From an uncultured Finegoldia sp. (lineage in GTDB: Bacteria; Bacillota; Clostridia; Tissierellales; Peptoniphilaceae): DNA of 31,704 nt. The notes under the pieces were generated by a model. The model was given only the letters and a program-made list of their open reading frames with translations. It was not told where the DNA came from and did no database searches. The stretch lies in NCBI RefSeq assembly GCF_900766215.1, contig NZ_CAAFUQ010000099.1:1-31704 (forward strand), given 5' to 3'. Made by a program: the position numbers and the translations under genes. This document shows positions 8,007-15,013 of this stretch, in pieces (the first letter of the stretch is position 1; each line of letters begins with the position of its first letter).

Positions 8007-8912
8007 TTAATCGCTCCTTACTAAAATATTTATGGGTTTATTATTTATCTCAACTTTCACTGGTAAATTACCACCATATTCTCCATCTACATCTCCTGGA
8101 ACTGTTTGATTAGATTCAATGGTTAAAGTATCAGTTTGAAAATATAAAACATCTTCAGAGTAAATATGCTTTGAACTAAAAGCATCTATTAAAATCTGAG
8201 CAACCTCTTTCAGACGGGAATGTTTAATAATTAGAACATCCAACTTTTGATCGTCTATCTTTGCATTTGGGCAAATATTTTCAAAACCACCTACAGTATT
8301 GGAATTAGAAATAATCATTAATGGAGATTTTATTTCTATATAATCATCTTTAGTTTTAATCTTCAATTCCATAGGTTGATTTAATGTATTCGGAAGTTCT
8401 TTTAACCCTTCCACGATATATGCAAGCCTTCCAAAAATAGCTTTTTGAGCTTTATCAGTTACATAACTGACCGATGCAATATTTCCCACTGCAAAAACGT
8501 TGATAAAATATCTGTGTGAGTCTTCATTGCTAATTTTACCGATATCACTTTTAATAATTTTGCCCGTTTTAATCATTCTATATAATTTGTATGGTGTTGT
8601 AGGTAGATTTAAATAAGTTGCGAAATCGTTTACTGTACCAGTAGAATAAATAGTAATCGGAATATCTGATTCACTATCACAAATTCCATGAACAACCTCA
8701 TTAACCGTCCCATCTCCACCTGATATAACTATCAAATCCCAATCATCTGAAGATGTGTTTAACGCTTCGTTATATGCGTCATTTTTGCCTTTTGTTTTAA
8801 AAAGTTGAACCACAAAATTATCTTCAATAAGATAATTTATCAGTTTGGTCAAATCCCTTGCGTGAGTTTGACTACCAGATGATGGATTTGAAATAATTTT
8901 TATTCTTTTCAT
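8007..8912 (-). CDS. Diacylglycerol kinase family lipid kinase (YegS/DagK type)
   Basis: A 301-residue kinase that phosphorylates a membrane lipid such as diacylglycerol, using ATP. The NAD-kinase-like fold begins MKRIKIISNPSSGS and carries the catalytic ISGGDGTVNEVVHG (GGDGT at 65-69). SNTVGGF and the C-terminal VPGDVDGE are further family motifs. The open frame runs 40 codons upstream, but that stretch contains a promoter and a terminator. The predicted transcript starts near 8928, so the internal ATG at 8912 behind AAAGATGGGAT is chosen. The gene abuts ccpA with no gap. In other Firmicutes (DgkB) this family recycles diacylglycerol from lipoteichoic acid synthesis; whether that applies here is unknown. 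Confidence 0.88.
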   Translation of the reverse strand: MKRIKIISNPSSGSQTHARDLTKLINYLIEDNFVVQLFKTKGKNDAYNEALNTSSDDWDLIVISGGDGTVNEVVHGICDSESDIPITIYSTGTVNDFATYLNLPTTPYKLYRMIKTGKIIKSDIGKISNEDSHRYFINVFAVGNIASVSYVTDKAQKAIFGRLAYIVEGLKELPNTLNQPMELKIKTKDDYIEIKSPLMIISNSNTVGGFENICPNAKIDDQKLDVLIIKHSRLKEVAQILIDAFSSKHIYSEDVLYFQTDTLTIESNQTVPGDVDGEYGGNLPVKVEINNKPINILVRSD

Positions 8913-8933
8913 TCTATCCCATCTTTCCATAAT

Positions 8934-8962
8934 AGCATACCAAAAAATTAATTGTTTTTCAA
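8934..8962 (-). promoter_or_regulatory. Promoter of the lipid kinase-ccpA-pts run
   Basis: On the minus strand TTGAAA and TATGCT are separated by 17 bases. The expected start lies near 8928, just upstream of the chosen kinase ATG, with a strong terminator behind it. This makes it the likely promoter for the lipid kinase and ccpA. Confidence 0.68.
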
Positions 8963-8999
8963 TAGGATTTTGACAATTTCTACAATTGTTTTCATGAAA

Positions 9000-9056
9000 T
9001 ATAAAAAAATTTAAAAATTCATAATAAGCCAATCAGAAATTTTCCGATTGGCTTAT
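9000..9056 (-). terminator. Terminator after the DUF948-like gene
   Basis: On the minus strand ATAAGCCAATC pairs with GATTGGCTTAT, the stem continuing through GGAAA/TTTCT, followed by T-rich sequence including TTTTTAAATTTTTTT. It closes the ytxH/DUF948 transcript. Confidence 0.88.
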
Positions 9057-9070
9057 AGATTCTTATTAAA

Positions 9071-9511
9071 TTATCTTCTTGCTAAACTCTTTACGAAATT
9101 AATAATATCCCTAGCAGAACCAACATAGTCTGTAGAATTTAAAAATCCGTATTTTATATTAGTTGCAGTATCCGTTACTGATTCAGCAACATAATCTACA
9201 GTATTAGATACGTTGCTTGAAACAGATTCTACATGTGATAAAGTGTTACTTACATTATTTGTAATATTTCTTACATCTGGAGAAACATCGCCTATTAATC
9301 TGTCGGCTTTATTAGTTATACCAGTTACATTATCTAGTATTTGTGGTACTTCGCCAATTGATCTATCGATATCCTTTTTGTTATCAGCTAAAACAGCTTT
9401 TACGCTTTTGATTAAGTCTGTAAGTTTGAAGAAAAATACGATTAAAGCAATTAAGAATCCAGATAAACAAATATATAATATTATTTTAAATATATATAAA
9501 GCATCTACCAT
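9071..9511 (-). CDS. DUF948-like single-pass membrane protein
   Basis: A 146-residue protein with one N-terminal membrane helix (about residues 6-30) followed by a long helical region with heptad-like spacing. The tail is rich in the repeats NVTGITNK, NITNNVSNTL, SSNVSNTV and ESVTDTATN. This layout matches DUF948-type proteins of Gram-positive bacteria, whose function is not known. It starts seven bases after the YtxH gene, and such proteins commonly sit next to YtxH proteins, so they may act together at the membrane or in stress responses. The family assignment is by architecture. Confidence 0.7.
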   Translation of the reverse strand: MVDALYIFKIILYICLSGFLIALIVFFFKLTDLIKSVKAVLADNKKDIDRSIGEVPQILDNVTGITNKADRLIGDVSPDVRNITNNVSNTLSHVESVSSNVSNTVDYVAESVTDTATNIKYGFLNSTDYVGSARDIINFVKSLARR

Positions 9512-9518
9512 TTCTTAC

Positions 9519-10142
9519 CTACTTTTTGATTTCTTTTTTAACTTCTTTTGCTTCTTCTTTAGCAGTTTCGGCAGTTTTCTTTGCTTGTTTTTTTCCTTCT
9601 TCTACAGTTTTTTCTGCACCGTCTTTTGCTTCTTCTGCTACTTTTTTAGCTGAATCTCCAACTTTTTCTGCAGAATCTTTTACTTGGTCTTTAGTGTCTT
9701 TAACGTCTTCTTTGATTACTTTTCCGTCTTTTTTTACTACATCTTTAAGATCTTCACCAAGAACTCCCAAATCAGTTTTAACTTCATCAAATTGATCAGA
9801 AACTCTATTTAGTTCAGTCATTCCTCTATCTTGGAAATCTTGATATTTGTCTTTAACACTGTCTGTTACATTGTCAGCAGTTAATTTTACAGTATCTACT
9901 GCATCGTTTAAGTTATTTACTGCTGTTTTCTTAGTTTCTTCTGCAAATTTTTTGATGTCTTTTCTAGTTTCTTCACCTGATTTAGGTGCCAATAATAATC
10001 CTGCTGCTAAGCCTAATGAAGCACCAATAACTGTACCTAAAGTAATTTTAGCTTCGTCTTCATATTTACGTTTAGCAATTTCCCATTTGATTTGTCTTTC
10101 CTTTTCTCTTCTTTTATGTTCTAAATAATCCATTAAACTCAT
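9519..10142 (-). CDS. YtxH domain protein with long charged coiled-coil tail
   Basis: A 207-residue protein. After a basic N-terminus comes the glycine-zipper membrane segment LGTVIGASLGLAAGLLLAPKS (about 35-55) ending in SGEETRK, the signature of the YtxH family (general-stress-type proteins in Bacillus, function unclear). The remaining 150 residues are almost entirely Ala/Lys/Glu/Asp/Val with an 11- or 7-residue periodicity (for example GDSAKKVAEEAKDGAEKTVEE), predicting a long amphipathic helix or coiled coil similar to LEA or apolipoprotein repeats. AGGAGA lies seven bases upstream of the ATG. It is the first gene of a two-gene unit with its own promoter. Confidence 0.86.
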   Translation of the reverse strand: MSLMDYLEHKRREKERQIKWEIAKRKYEDEAKITLGTVIGASLGLAAGLLLAPKSGEETRKDIKKFAEETKKTAVNNLNDAVDTVKLTADNVTDSVKDKYQDFQDRGMTELNRVSDQFDEVKTDLGVLGEDLKDVVKKDGKVIKEDVKDTKDQVKDSAEKVGDSAKKVAEEAKDGAEKTVEEGKKQAKKTAETAKEEAKEVKKEIKK

Positions 10143-10176
10143 AATAACATCTCCTTAAATAAATTTTCTTATGATT

Positions 10177-10205
10177 ATTGTATACCCTCTAATTTCATAT
10201 CTCAA
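10177..10205 (-). promoter_or_regulatory. Promoter of ytxH unit
   Basis: On the minus strand TTGAGA and TACAAT are separated by 17 bases, about 30 bases before the YtxH ribosome binding site. The overlapping TATACA is an alternative -10. Confidence 0.68.
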
Positions 10206-10233
10206 ACATTATTAGTGAATAATTTATAAAGTT

Positions 10234-11484
10234 TTAATCTTTTAGATACAATCTAACCCAAGTTTCCCAGCCAACAGTCTGTTTTGGTGATTTCAATAAA
10301 CCATTTTTCCCTTTGGCAACCATACGTACAAAATCTTTATCTTCAGTTAAGTTTTTCCTACCTAATTCATTAAATTTTTCAGTAGTAAGACCTGTGTTTT
10401 TATCATTTACAAATACCAAACAGTCATCATCTATAGTCTTTCTTATTTCGTAATTCTTATCACCACTTGTAACATCAAAATCAGAAATTGTTTTATTAAT
10501 GTCTACTAAATCCCAATTTATTTTATCGTTTTTAGAAAAGAAAGATAAGTCATAATTTTGTCTCATGACTAAATCATTAGATTCAATCAACAGAACTTTT
10601 TTACCTGGAAATGCGTATTCTGATGCATTTTCTAAACTTAATTTTGCATTTTTGGGGTTTTCTATTTCAATCTTTATTGGATCTATTAAAATTTTGTATC
10701 CGTCATTTCCTTTTACAATTTTTAAAGGATTGTTACTTTTATAAGATTTATCTGATTTTAACTTCGCTTCATCATCTTCTAACCATTTCAAAATAGTTGA
10801 TTGATATTCAGAGTTAGAATTTAATTCACTAATGAATTCATCAGCATCTTTGTTTTTAAATGGTACGGATTGATTTGAAGACTTTACAATACTTATCATT
10901 TGTTCTGAAGACTTTGATTGAACAGATTGCATGAACTTAGACTTAACAGATTCTGCTGTAATAGTTTTTTCTGCCAAATTTTCTTGAAACATAGGTTTTA
11001 TATATTTAATTCCAAATACTATACCAATAAGTAAGGCTACTCCAACAATGGAGAATAAAATCTTTTTAAATAGTGAAGATTTTTCATCGTCTTCATATTC
11101 ATAATATTCATTATCGTTATAATAATCATTGTTTGTTTCTTCAAATGCTTTTTTTCTTTGTTCTTTTAACAACTCTGATTCCGATTCTATATCCGAAACG
11201 CTTAATCGATCAGTTGTATCTTGATTATGATTATTTATTTTTTTATCGTAGTTTGTATTATTGTTTTCAGAGCTTTTCACATCATCAATAGTTAACTTAT
11301 TTCTACGAATTTGTGATTCGCTTCTATACTTTGATGCCTCTAGCAGAAAATCTTCAAATGTTTTTCCTTCCGAAGAATAATCCTCATCCTTTGAAAAATC
11401 ATGTCCACATACTCTACAAAATCTATCTTCAATGCTCACAAATGAATTACAATTTGGGCATTTTTTAAAATTAGAATCTTTCAT
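10234..11484 (-). CDS. Zinc-ribbon membrane protein, TcaA/YvbJ-like
   Basis: A 416-residue protein with an N-terminal zinc ribbon CPNC-x10-CRVC (Cys9, 12, 23, 26), an acidic and Asn-rich linker, one membrane helix (about 140-161) and an outside domain of about 250 residues. This order matches the TcaA/YvbJ group of Gram-positive envelope proteins, whose cytoplasmic zinc ribbon and external part are linked to cell-wall stress and teicoplanin response in staphylococci. The external domain is too divergent to assign by eye. The ATG at 11484 is preferred because GGTGAG lies seven bases upstream; an in-frame ATG at 11502 lacks a site. It has its own promoter and precedes the ytxH unit without a clear terminator. 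Confidence 0.72.
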   Translation of the reverse strand: MKDSNFKKCPNCNSFVSIEDRFCRVCGHDFSKDEDYSSEGKTFEDFLLEASKYRSESQIRRNKLTIDDVKSSENNNTNYDKKINNHNQDTTDRLSVSDIESESELLKEQRKKAFEETNNDYYNDNEYYEYEDDEKSSLFKKILFSIVGVALLIGIVFGIKYIKPMFQENLAEKTITAESVKSKFMQSVQSKSSEQMISIVKSSNQSVPFKNKDADEFISELNSNSEYQSTILKWLEDDEAKLKSDKSYKSNNPLKIVKGNDGYKILIDPIKIEIENPKNAKLSLENASEYAFPGKKVLLIESNDLVMRQNYDLSFFSKNDKINWDLVDINKTISDFDVTSGDKNYEIRKTIDDDCLVFVNDKNTGLTTEKFNELGRKNLTEDKDFVRMVAKGKNGLLKSPKQTVGWETWVRLYLKD

Positions 11485-11511
11485 AATATCACTCACCTTC
11501 ATCTAACATAT

Positions 11512-11540
11512 ATTATACATTCTAGCACTATTTTAGTGAA
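11512..11540 (-). promoter_or_regulatory. Promoter of the zinc-ribbon gene with embedded palindrome
   Basis: On the minus strand TTCACT and TATAAT are separated by 17 bases. The perfect inverted repeat CACTA-AAA-TAGTG overlaps the -35 and the spacer, where a repressor could bind. TATTCACTAA recurs before the ytxH promoter near 10215. Confidence 0.55.
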
Positions 11541-11562
11541 TAGATACAGAATTAAATGCATA

Positions 11563-11593
11563 CGAAAAAAGCATGAGATATTGTCCCATGCTT
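11563..11593 (-). terminator. Terminator of the 6S-like RNA
   Basis: On the minus strand AAGCATGGGA pairs with TCTCATGCTT around CAATA, followed by TTTT (six Ts including the stem end). A small extra hairpin AAGCG-ATTT-CGCTT precedes it at about 11596-11610. Confidence 0.85.
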
Positions 11594-11620
11594 ATAAGCG
11601 AAATCGCTTTTATTTTCAAA

Positions 11621-11789
11621 ATATCCTCAGAAGACCCTAATCAATTAATGACCTTCAGTATGTGAAGGTGGGTTGACTGTCTCAAACATCTGACATCCCT
11701 TCAAAGAGGGCTCGTCATCAATTATTGAACGTCCGTCATCCCTTATAGTGTGTGTCGGTTTAATTTTTCAGGATTCCTCTTCTGAGGTT
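11621..11789 (-). ncRNA. ssrS: 6S RNA-like regulatory RNA
   Basis: The only long gene-free interval (11503-11830) encodes a structured minus-strand RNA of about 165-170 bases. The ends pair as CCTCAGAAG (11779-11787) with CTTCTGAGG (11625-11633). Inside, GGGATGACGGAC...TTCAA pairs imperfectly with TTTGAGACAGTCAACCC to give a long apical stem. Between lies a large bubble whose 3' side forms CCTTCA-CATAC-TGAAGG, and whose 5' side is a single-stranded CACACACTATAA region. This closing stem, bubble with 3' hairpin and apical stem is the layout of Firmicutes 6S RNA, which mimics an open promoter and sequesters the vegetative RNA polymerase. A consensus promoter and an intrinsic terminator flank it. 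The assignment is from hand folding. Confidence 0.72.
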
Positions 11790-11795
11790 AATTTA

Positions 11796-11824
11796 ATTAT
11801 ACTACAACATAAAAGTGTTTTCAA
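11796..11824 (-). promoter_or_regulatory. Strong promoter of the 6S-like RNA
   Basis: On the minus strand TTGAAA, a 17-base spacer and a perfect TATAAT lie so that transcription would begin near 11789, one or two bases before the closing stem of the RNA. There is no ribosome binding site or open frame downstream. Confidence 0.85.
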
Positions 11825-11830
11825 GTAAGA

Positions 11831-12652
11831 TTAATTATTCAAAAATTTATTAAATCTTTGTGGAATTCCTGTCGTAATAATATGCTTATTTCTTCTCATA
11901 TCAACAAATTCTATTTCATTTGCATGTAGCATTTGAGAAAATCCTTCTATTTTTTCTCCGTACAAACTATCTGCGACTATTGGACAATTAATATGTTCCA
12001 TGCTTACTCTTATTTGATGAGTTCTACCTGTCAAAAGCTTTAAACTAACCAATGAATAATCCCCATAATTTTTAAGATTTTGTAAAATAGTTACACTATT
12101 TTTCCCGTTTTCATCAATTTCAGTTTTAACTCCATCGCGTTTTAAATTTAATTCTATCTTTTGATTTTTAGGATTTCCTTTTACGATTGCCAAGTATTTT
12201 TTCTCAAACGAGTTTTTTTGATAATAGGCTTGAGCTATTTTATTTTTAGCAACCATTACAACACCTGATGTATCTTGATCCAATCTATTGATAAATCTAA
12301 CTTTTTGATTAATATTTCTTTGCTCAAATAAATAAGACACAAAATTCGCTAAGCTTTCTTCTCCGTCTGTATTCATTGTAAGTTTGTCAGGTTTATTTAA
12401 TACAAAAATATCATCATCTTCATACAAAACTTCAATGTATAAATTTATTGGTTTGTAATTATTCTCTTCATTTCTAAGATTGATGGTTACTTTGTCACCT
12501 GGTTTTAATTTAGAATTTCTCTTTGAATGTTTCCCATTTATAAAAATATCATCTTTGTAAATACTGAGAAATAAATTTTTGGAAATGTGATTTGATTTCA
12601 AAAACTCATCTAACCTAATTTTTTTATCTACATCAAAACTAATTTGTTTCAT
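11831..12652 (-). CDS. RluA-family 23S/tRNA pseudouridine synthase
   Basis: A 273-residue enzyme that isomerises uridine to pseudouridine in ribosomal or transfer RNA. An N-terminal S4-type RNA-binding domain (about 10-60) is followed by the catalytic domain with FINRLDQDTSGVVMVAKN, where Asp125 is the nucleophile of the RLDxxTSG motif. LLTGRTHQIRVSM is the second family motif. Target sites cannot be told from sequence. It starts with an ATG behind GTGGAG and is divergent from nadK. Its end lies directly at the -35 of the 6S-like RNA promoter with no terminator visible. Confidence 0.92.
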   Translation of the reverse strand: MKQISFDVDKKIRLDEFLKSNHISKNLFLSIYKDDIFINGKHSKRNSKLKPGDKVTINLRNEENNYKPINLYIEVLYEDDDIFVLNKPDKLTMNTDGEESLANFVSYLFEQRNINQKVRFINRLDQDTSGVVMVAKNKIAQAYYQKNSFEKKYLAIVKGNPKNQKIELNLKRDGVKTEIDENGKNSVTILQNLKNYGDYSLVSLKLLTGRTHQIRVSMEHINCPIVADSLYGEKIEGFSQMLHANEIEFVDMRRNKHIITTGIPQRFNKFLNN

Positions 12653-12681
12653 TGTTTAAAACTCCACTTTTTTGGTATAAT
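12652..12681 (+). promoter_or_regulatory. nadK promoter
   Basis: TTGTTT and a perfect TATAAT are separated by 18 bases. The -35 overlaps the start codon of the divergent rluA-type gene. The predicted start near 12688 gives a short leader before nadK. Confidence 0.5.
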
Positions 12682-12684
12682 AAA

Positions 12685-12713
12685 ATTATATCAAATATTA
12701 GGAGCTTTTAGAA
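12685..12713 (-). promoter_or_regulatory. Possible promoter of the rluA-type gene, facing the nadK promoter
   Basis: On the minus strand a perfect TATAAT (12685-12690) has only a weak -35 (TTCTAA) 17 bases upstream. It lies three bases from the nadK -10 on the other strand, so the two would overlap. Confidence 0.4.
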
Positions 12714-12716
12714 TAA

Positions 12717-13538
12717 ATGAACAAGAACAGTAAAATTATTAATATATATGTAAACGATAACCAAAAATCATTAGAAACAGCAATGATTGTAAAAGAAAAA
12801 TTGGAGCAAAAAGGATTTAAACCTACTTTTGACTTTGATGAAAATGCCCTGATAAATTTATGCATCGGTGGAGATGGTGCTTTTTTAAGAGCTGTTCACA
12901 AGTATGAGTTTTCTACGATTCCTTTTGTAGGAATTAATACTGGTCATTTGGGTTTTTACCAAGAAATTCTTATTCCAAATATAGACAAATTCATTTCGGA
13001 TTTAGTAAATCAAAATTATGGTGTAGAAAAGATATCACTTTTAGAATCTAAAACAGCTATTCGTAACAGTAGCAAGACATATACTCACAAAGCATTAAAT
13101 GAGTTTGTTGTAAAAAGTGACGATTCATCAATTGTTTATTTAGATGTATACATTGATGACAATCACCTTGAATCATTCGCTGGAGATGGAATCATAGTAT
13201 CGACTCCTTCTGGTTCAACTGCATATAATTTTTCAGCAGGAGGATCTGTGTTGTATCATGGGCTCGATGGTTTTCAAGTAACACCTCTTGCGCCTATTAA
13301 TTCAAAAGCGTATCGCTCACTTTTGAATTCATTAGTCGTTCCTTCAAAAAGTAATGTAACATTTTATTTTAGAGATCACAATTTTGACAAAAAAAGCTCC
13401 ATCGTCTTGGCAGATGGATTGAACAGAAGCTATGATAATGTCGATTACGTAAACTTTACTTATTCAGACCAATATATTAACAAATTAGTATTCTTAAAAG
13501 ACTGGTACTGGTTAAATATTAAAGATAAATTCTTATAA
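12717..13538 (+). CDS. nadK: NAD kinase
   Basis: A 273-residue cytoplasmic enzyme that phosphorylates NAD to NADP using ATP or polyphosphate. The signature is the glycine-rich LCIGGDGAFLRAV (48-60), followed by FVGINTGHLGF, LNEFVV and the C-terminal GDGIIVSTPSGSTAYNFSAGG, all typical of NadK. The family motif is normally GGDGT; here the last residue is Ala, a mild change that leaves the catalytic Asp53. The ATG lies 12 bases after GGAG, a little long, but a TAA directly before it excludes an earlier start. It is the only complete plus-strand gene and is divergent from the rluA-type gene. Confidence 0.94.
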   Translation: MNKNSKIINIYVNDNQKSLETAMIVKEKLEQKGFKPTFDFDENALINLCIGGDGAFLRAVHKYEFSTIPFVGINTGHLGFYQEILIPNIDKFISDLVNQNYGVEKISLLESKTAIRNSSKTYTHKALNEFVVKSDDSSIVYLDVYIDDNHLESFAGDGIIVSTPSGSTAYNFSAGGSVLYHGLDGFQVTPLAPINSKAYRSLLNSLVVPSKSNVTFYFRDHNFDKKSSIVLADGLNRSYDNVDYVNFTYSDQYINKLVFLKDWYWLNIKDKFL

Positions 13539-13544
13539 AATCAA

Positions 13545-13587
13545 AAAACATGGATTACAATGTACAAGCATTGTTAATCCATGTTTT
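13545..13587. terminator. Bidirectional terminator between nadK and the PBP gene
   Basis: A long stem AAAACATGGATTA+CAATG / CATTG+T+TAATCCATGTTTT (one bulged T) with an A/T-rich loop lies between converging genes, with T-runs on one side and A-runs on the other. Confidence 0.88.
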
Positions 13588-13591
13588 ATTT

Positions 13592-15013
13592 TTATTTTTC
13601 TAAACCTAATTCATTTATTGCCGCATTAAGCATTTTTGAAGCTATAGGTCCTGCAGTTCTAACTCCATAAGAGTTATCATCTTCCAAAATAACCGCTATC
13701 GCAAATTTTGGTTTCTTTGCAGGAGCCGCTGCAACAAACCAAGCATGCGTACTTGTTTTGTCTTTGATTTCAGCTGTACCTGATTTTGCAATTACTGACG
13801 TACTTACATTTAGTGTGTCATAACTTTCAGCAGTAGTTCTTAGATAATCTTTTAGTAATTCCATATTTTTTTTGTTACCAACTTCAGACAACAATTCAGG
13901 CTTTGTTTCTTTTATTACTTTTCCTTCTGAATCGATGATTTGACTTACCAAATATGGTTTCATCATTTCACCATTATTTGCAACTGCACTCATCGCCATC
14001 GCCATATTTAATGGTGTTACTAAAGTTTCTCCTTGTCCGAAACTTGTAGTAGCAATATCAGCGTTACTTTTTGTTTTTGTATATCCATTGACACTTACTG
14101 CAACTGGCAAATCAAAAGGAATTTTCTTGCCAAGCATAAACTTAGAAGCATTATCTTCCAAAATTTTATTTCCTAATTTTACACCTTGAGATGCAAAATA
14201 AACATTAGAAGATTTTTCAAGAGCTTTTCGCAAATCAGTCTCACCGAACACCGCACCATTATTGTTAGAAATTGTGTATTTGTTGAATTCAATTGTACCG
14301 GTATTATCTTCTACATATTTATCAACTTTATCTTCATTTTCTAATATTGCATTACCTGTTATTATCTTAAAAATAGATCCAGGAGTATACATTCCTTGTG
14401 TGGCACGATTCAACAATGGAGAAGACTCTTTGTTTAAAAGTTCTTGCCATTGAGTTGAAACGTCATTTGGATTGTAAGATGGACAAGTTGCCATAGCATA
14501 AACTTCTCCAGTTGTTGGATTCATCAATACAACAGATCCTTTTTTCCCATCTAATAAATTATACGCCAATTTTTGTAATGTAGAATTAGTTGTCAGTACC
14601 AAATCATTACCTTTATTATTTTTTGAACTTACAATGTTTCTCAACTGAGATAAAGGTGTGTCCTTGTTTATGTTTAACAATTGCTTCATGTATGATTTTT
14701 CAAGACCAGCTGTACCGTAAGTTTTTGAATTATATCCTGTTATATTTCCATATATATCTGCATAATCGAAAAATCTATAATTCTTACCCGATTGATCTTT
14801 TTTTGTTTCTACCAAAACATTTTTGTCTCTATCATAAATAGTACCACGTTCGACCTTATCCTCATCAACCCACAATCTTTTATTATATTCGTTATTTGCA
14901 ATTTTGTCGGCTTTAACAATTTGAAAATAAGTTAAATACAATACCAATAAAACAAATAAAGTCATCAAGAAAGATAAAACCACAATAATCCTCTTGTTCA
15001 TTTTATTTTGCAT
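13592..15013 (-). CDS. Class B penicillin-binding protein (FtsI/PbpA type)
   Basis: A 473-residue peptidoglycan transpeptidase anchored by one N-terminal membrane helix (about 8-30). After a small PBP dimerisation domain come the active-site motifs: TPGSIFK with Ser213 and Lys216, SSN (268-270) and KSGT (410-413, the KTG box). It crosslinks stem peptides and is the target of beta-lactams. It is short for a class B PBP and lacks a PASTA tail. The ATG at 15013 has AGGAAG six bases upstream and overlaps the last codons of the ftsW-type gene. The open frame runs 28 codons further upstream inside that gene and is not counted. It forms a cognate polymerase-transpeptidase pair with the upstream SEDS protein. 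Confidence 0.92.
   Translation of the reverse strand: MQNKMNKRIIVVLSFLMTLFVLLVLYLTYFQIVKADKIANNEYNKRLWVDEDKVERGTIYDRDKNVLVETKKDQSGKNYRFFDYADIYGNITGYNSKTYGTAGLEKSYMKQLLNINKDTPLSQLRNIVSSKNNKGNDLVLTTNSTLQKLAYNLLDGKKGSVVLMNPTTGEVYAMATCPSYNPNDVSTQWQELLNKESSPLLNRATQGMYTPGSIFKIITGNAILENEDKVDKYVEDNTGTIEFNKYTISNNNGAVFGETDLRKALEKSSNVYFASQGVKLGNKILEDNASKFMLGKKIPFDLPVAVSVNGYTKTKSNADIATTSFGQGETLVTPLNMAMAMSAVANNGEMMKPYLVSQIIDSEGKVIKETKPELLSEVGNKKNMELLKDYLRTTAESYDTLNVSTSVIAKSGTAEIKDKTSTHAWFVAAAPAKKPKFAIAVILEDDNSYGVRTAGPIASKMLNAAINELGLEK

Noticed and set aside
9213..10128. Long plus-strand open frames opposite the DUF948-like and YtxH genes
   Set aside because: They are antisense shadows of repetitive Ala/Lys/Thr-rich coding sequence, rich in Ser/Phe/Leu and without ribosome binding sites or family motifs.
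12864..12878. GGDGA instead of GGDGT in NAD kinase as evidence of inactivation
   Set aside because: The catalytic aspartate and all other NadK motifs are intact; a Thr to Ala change at this position is mild.
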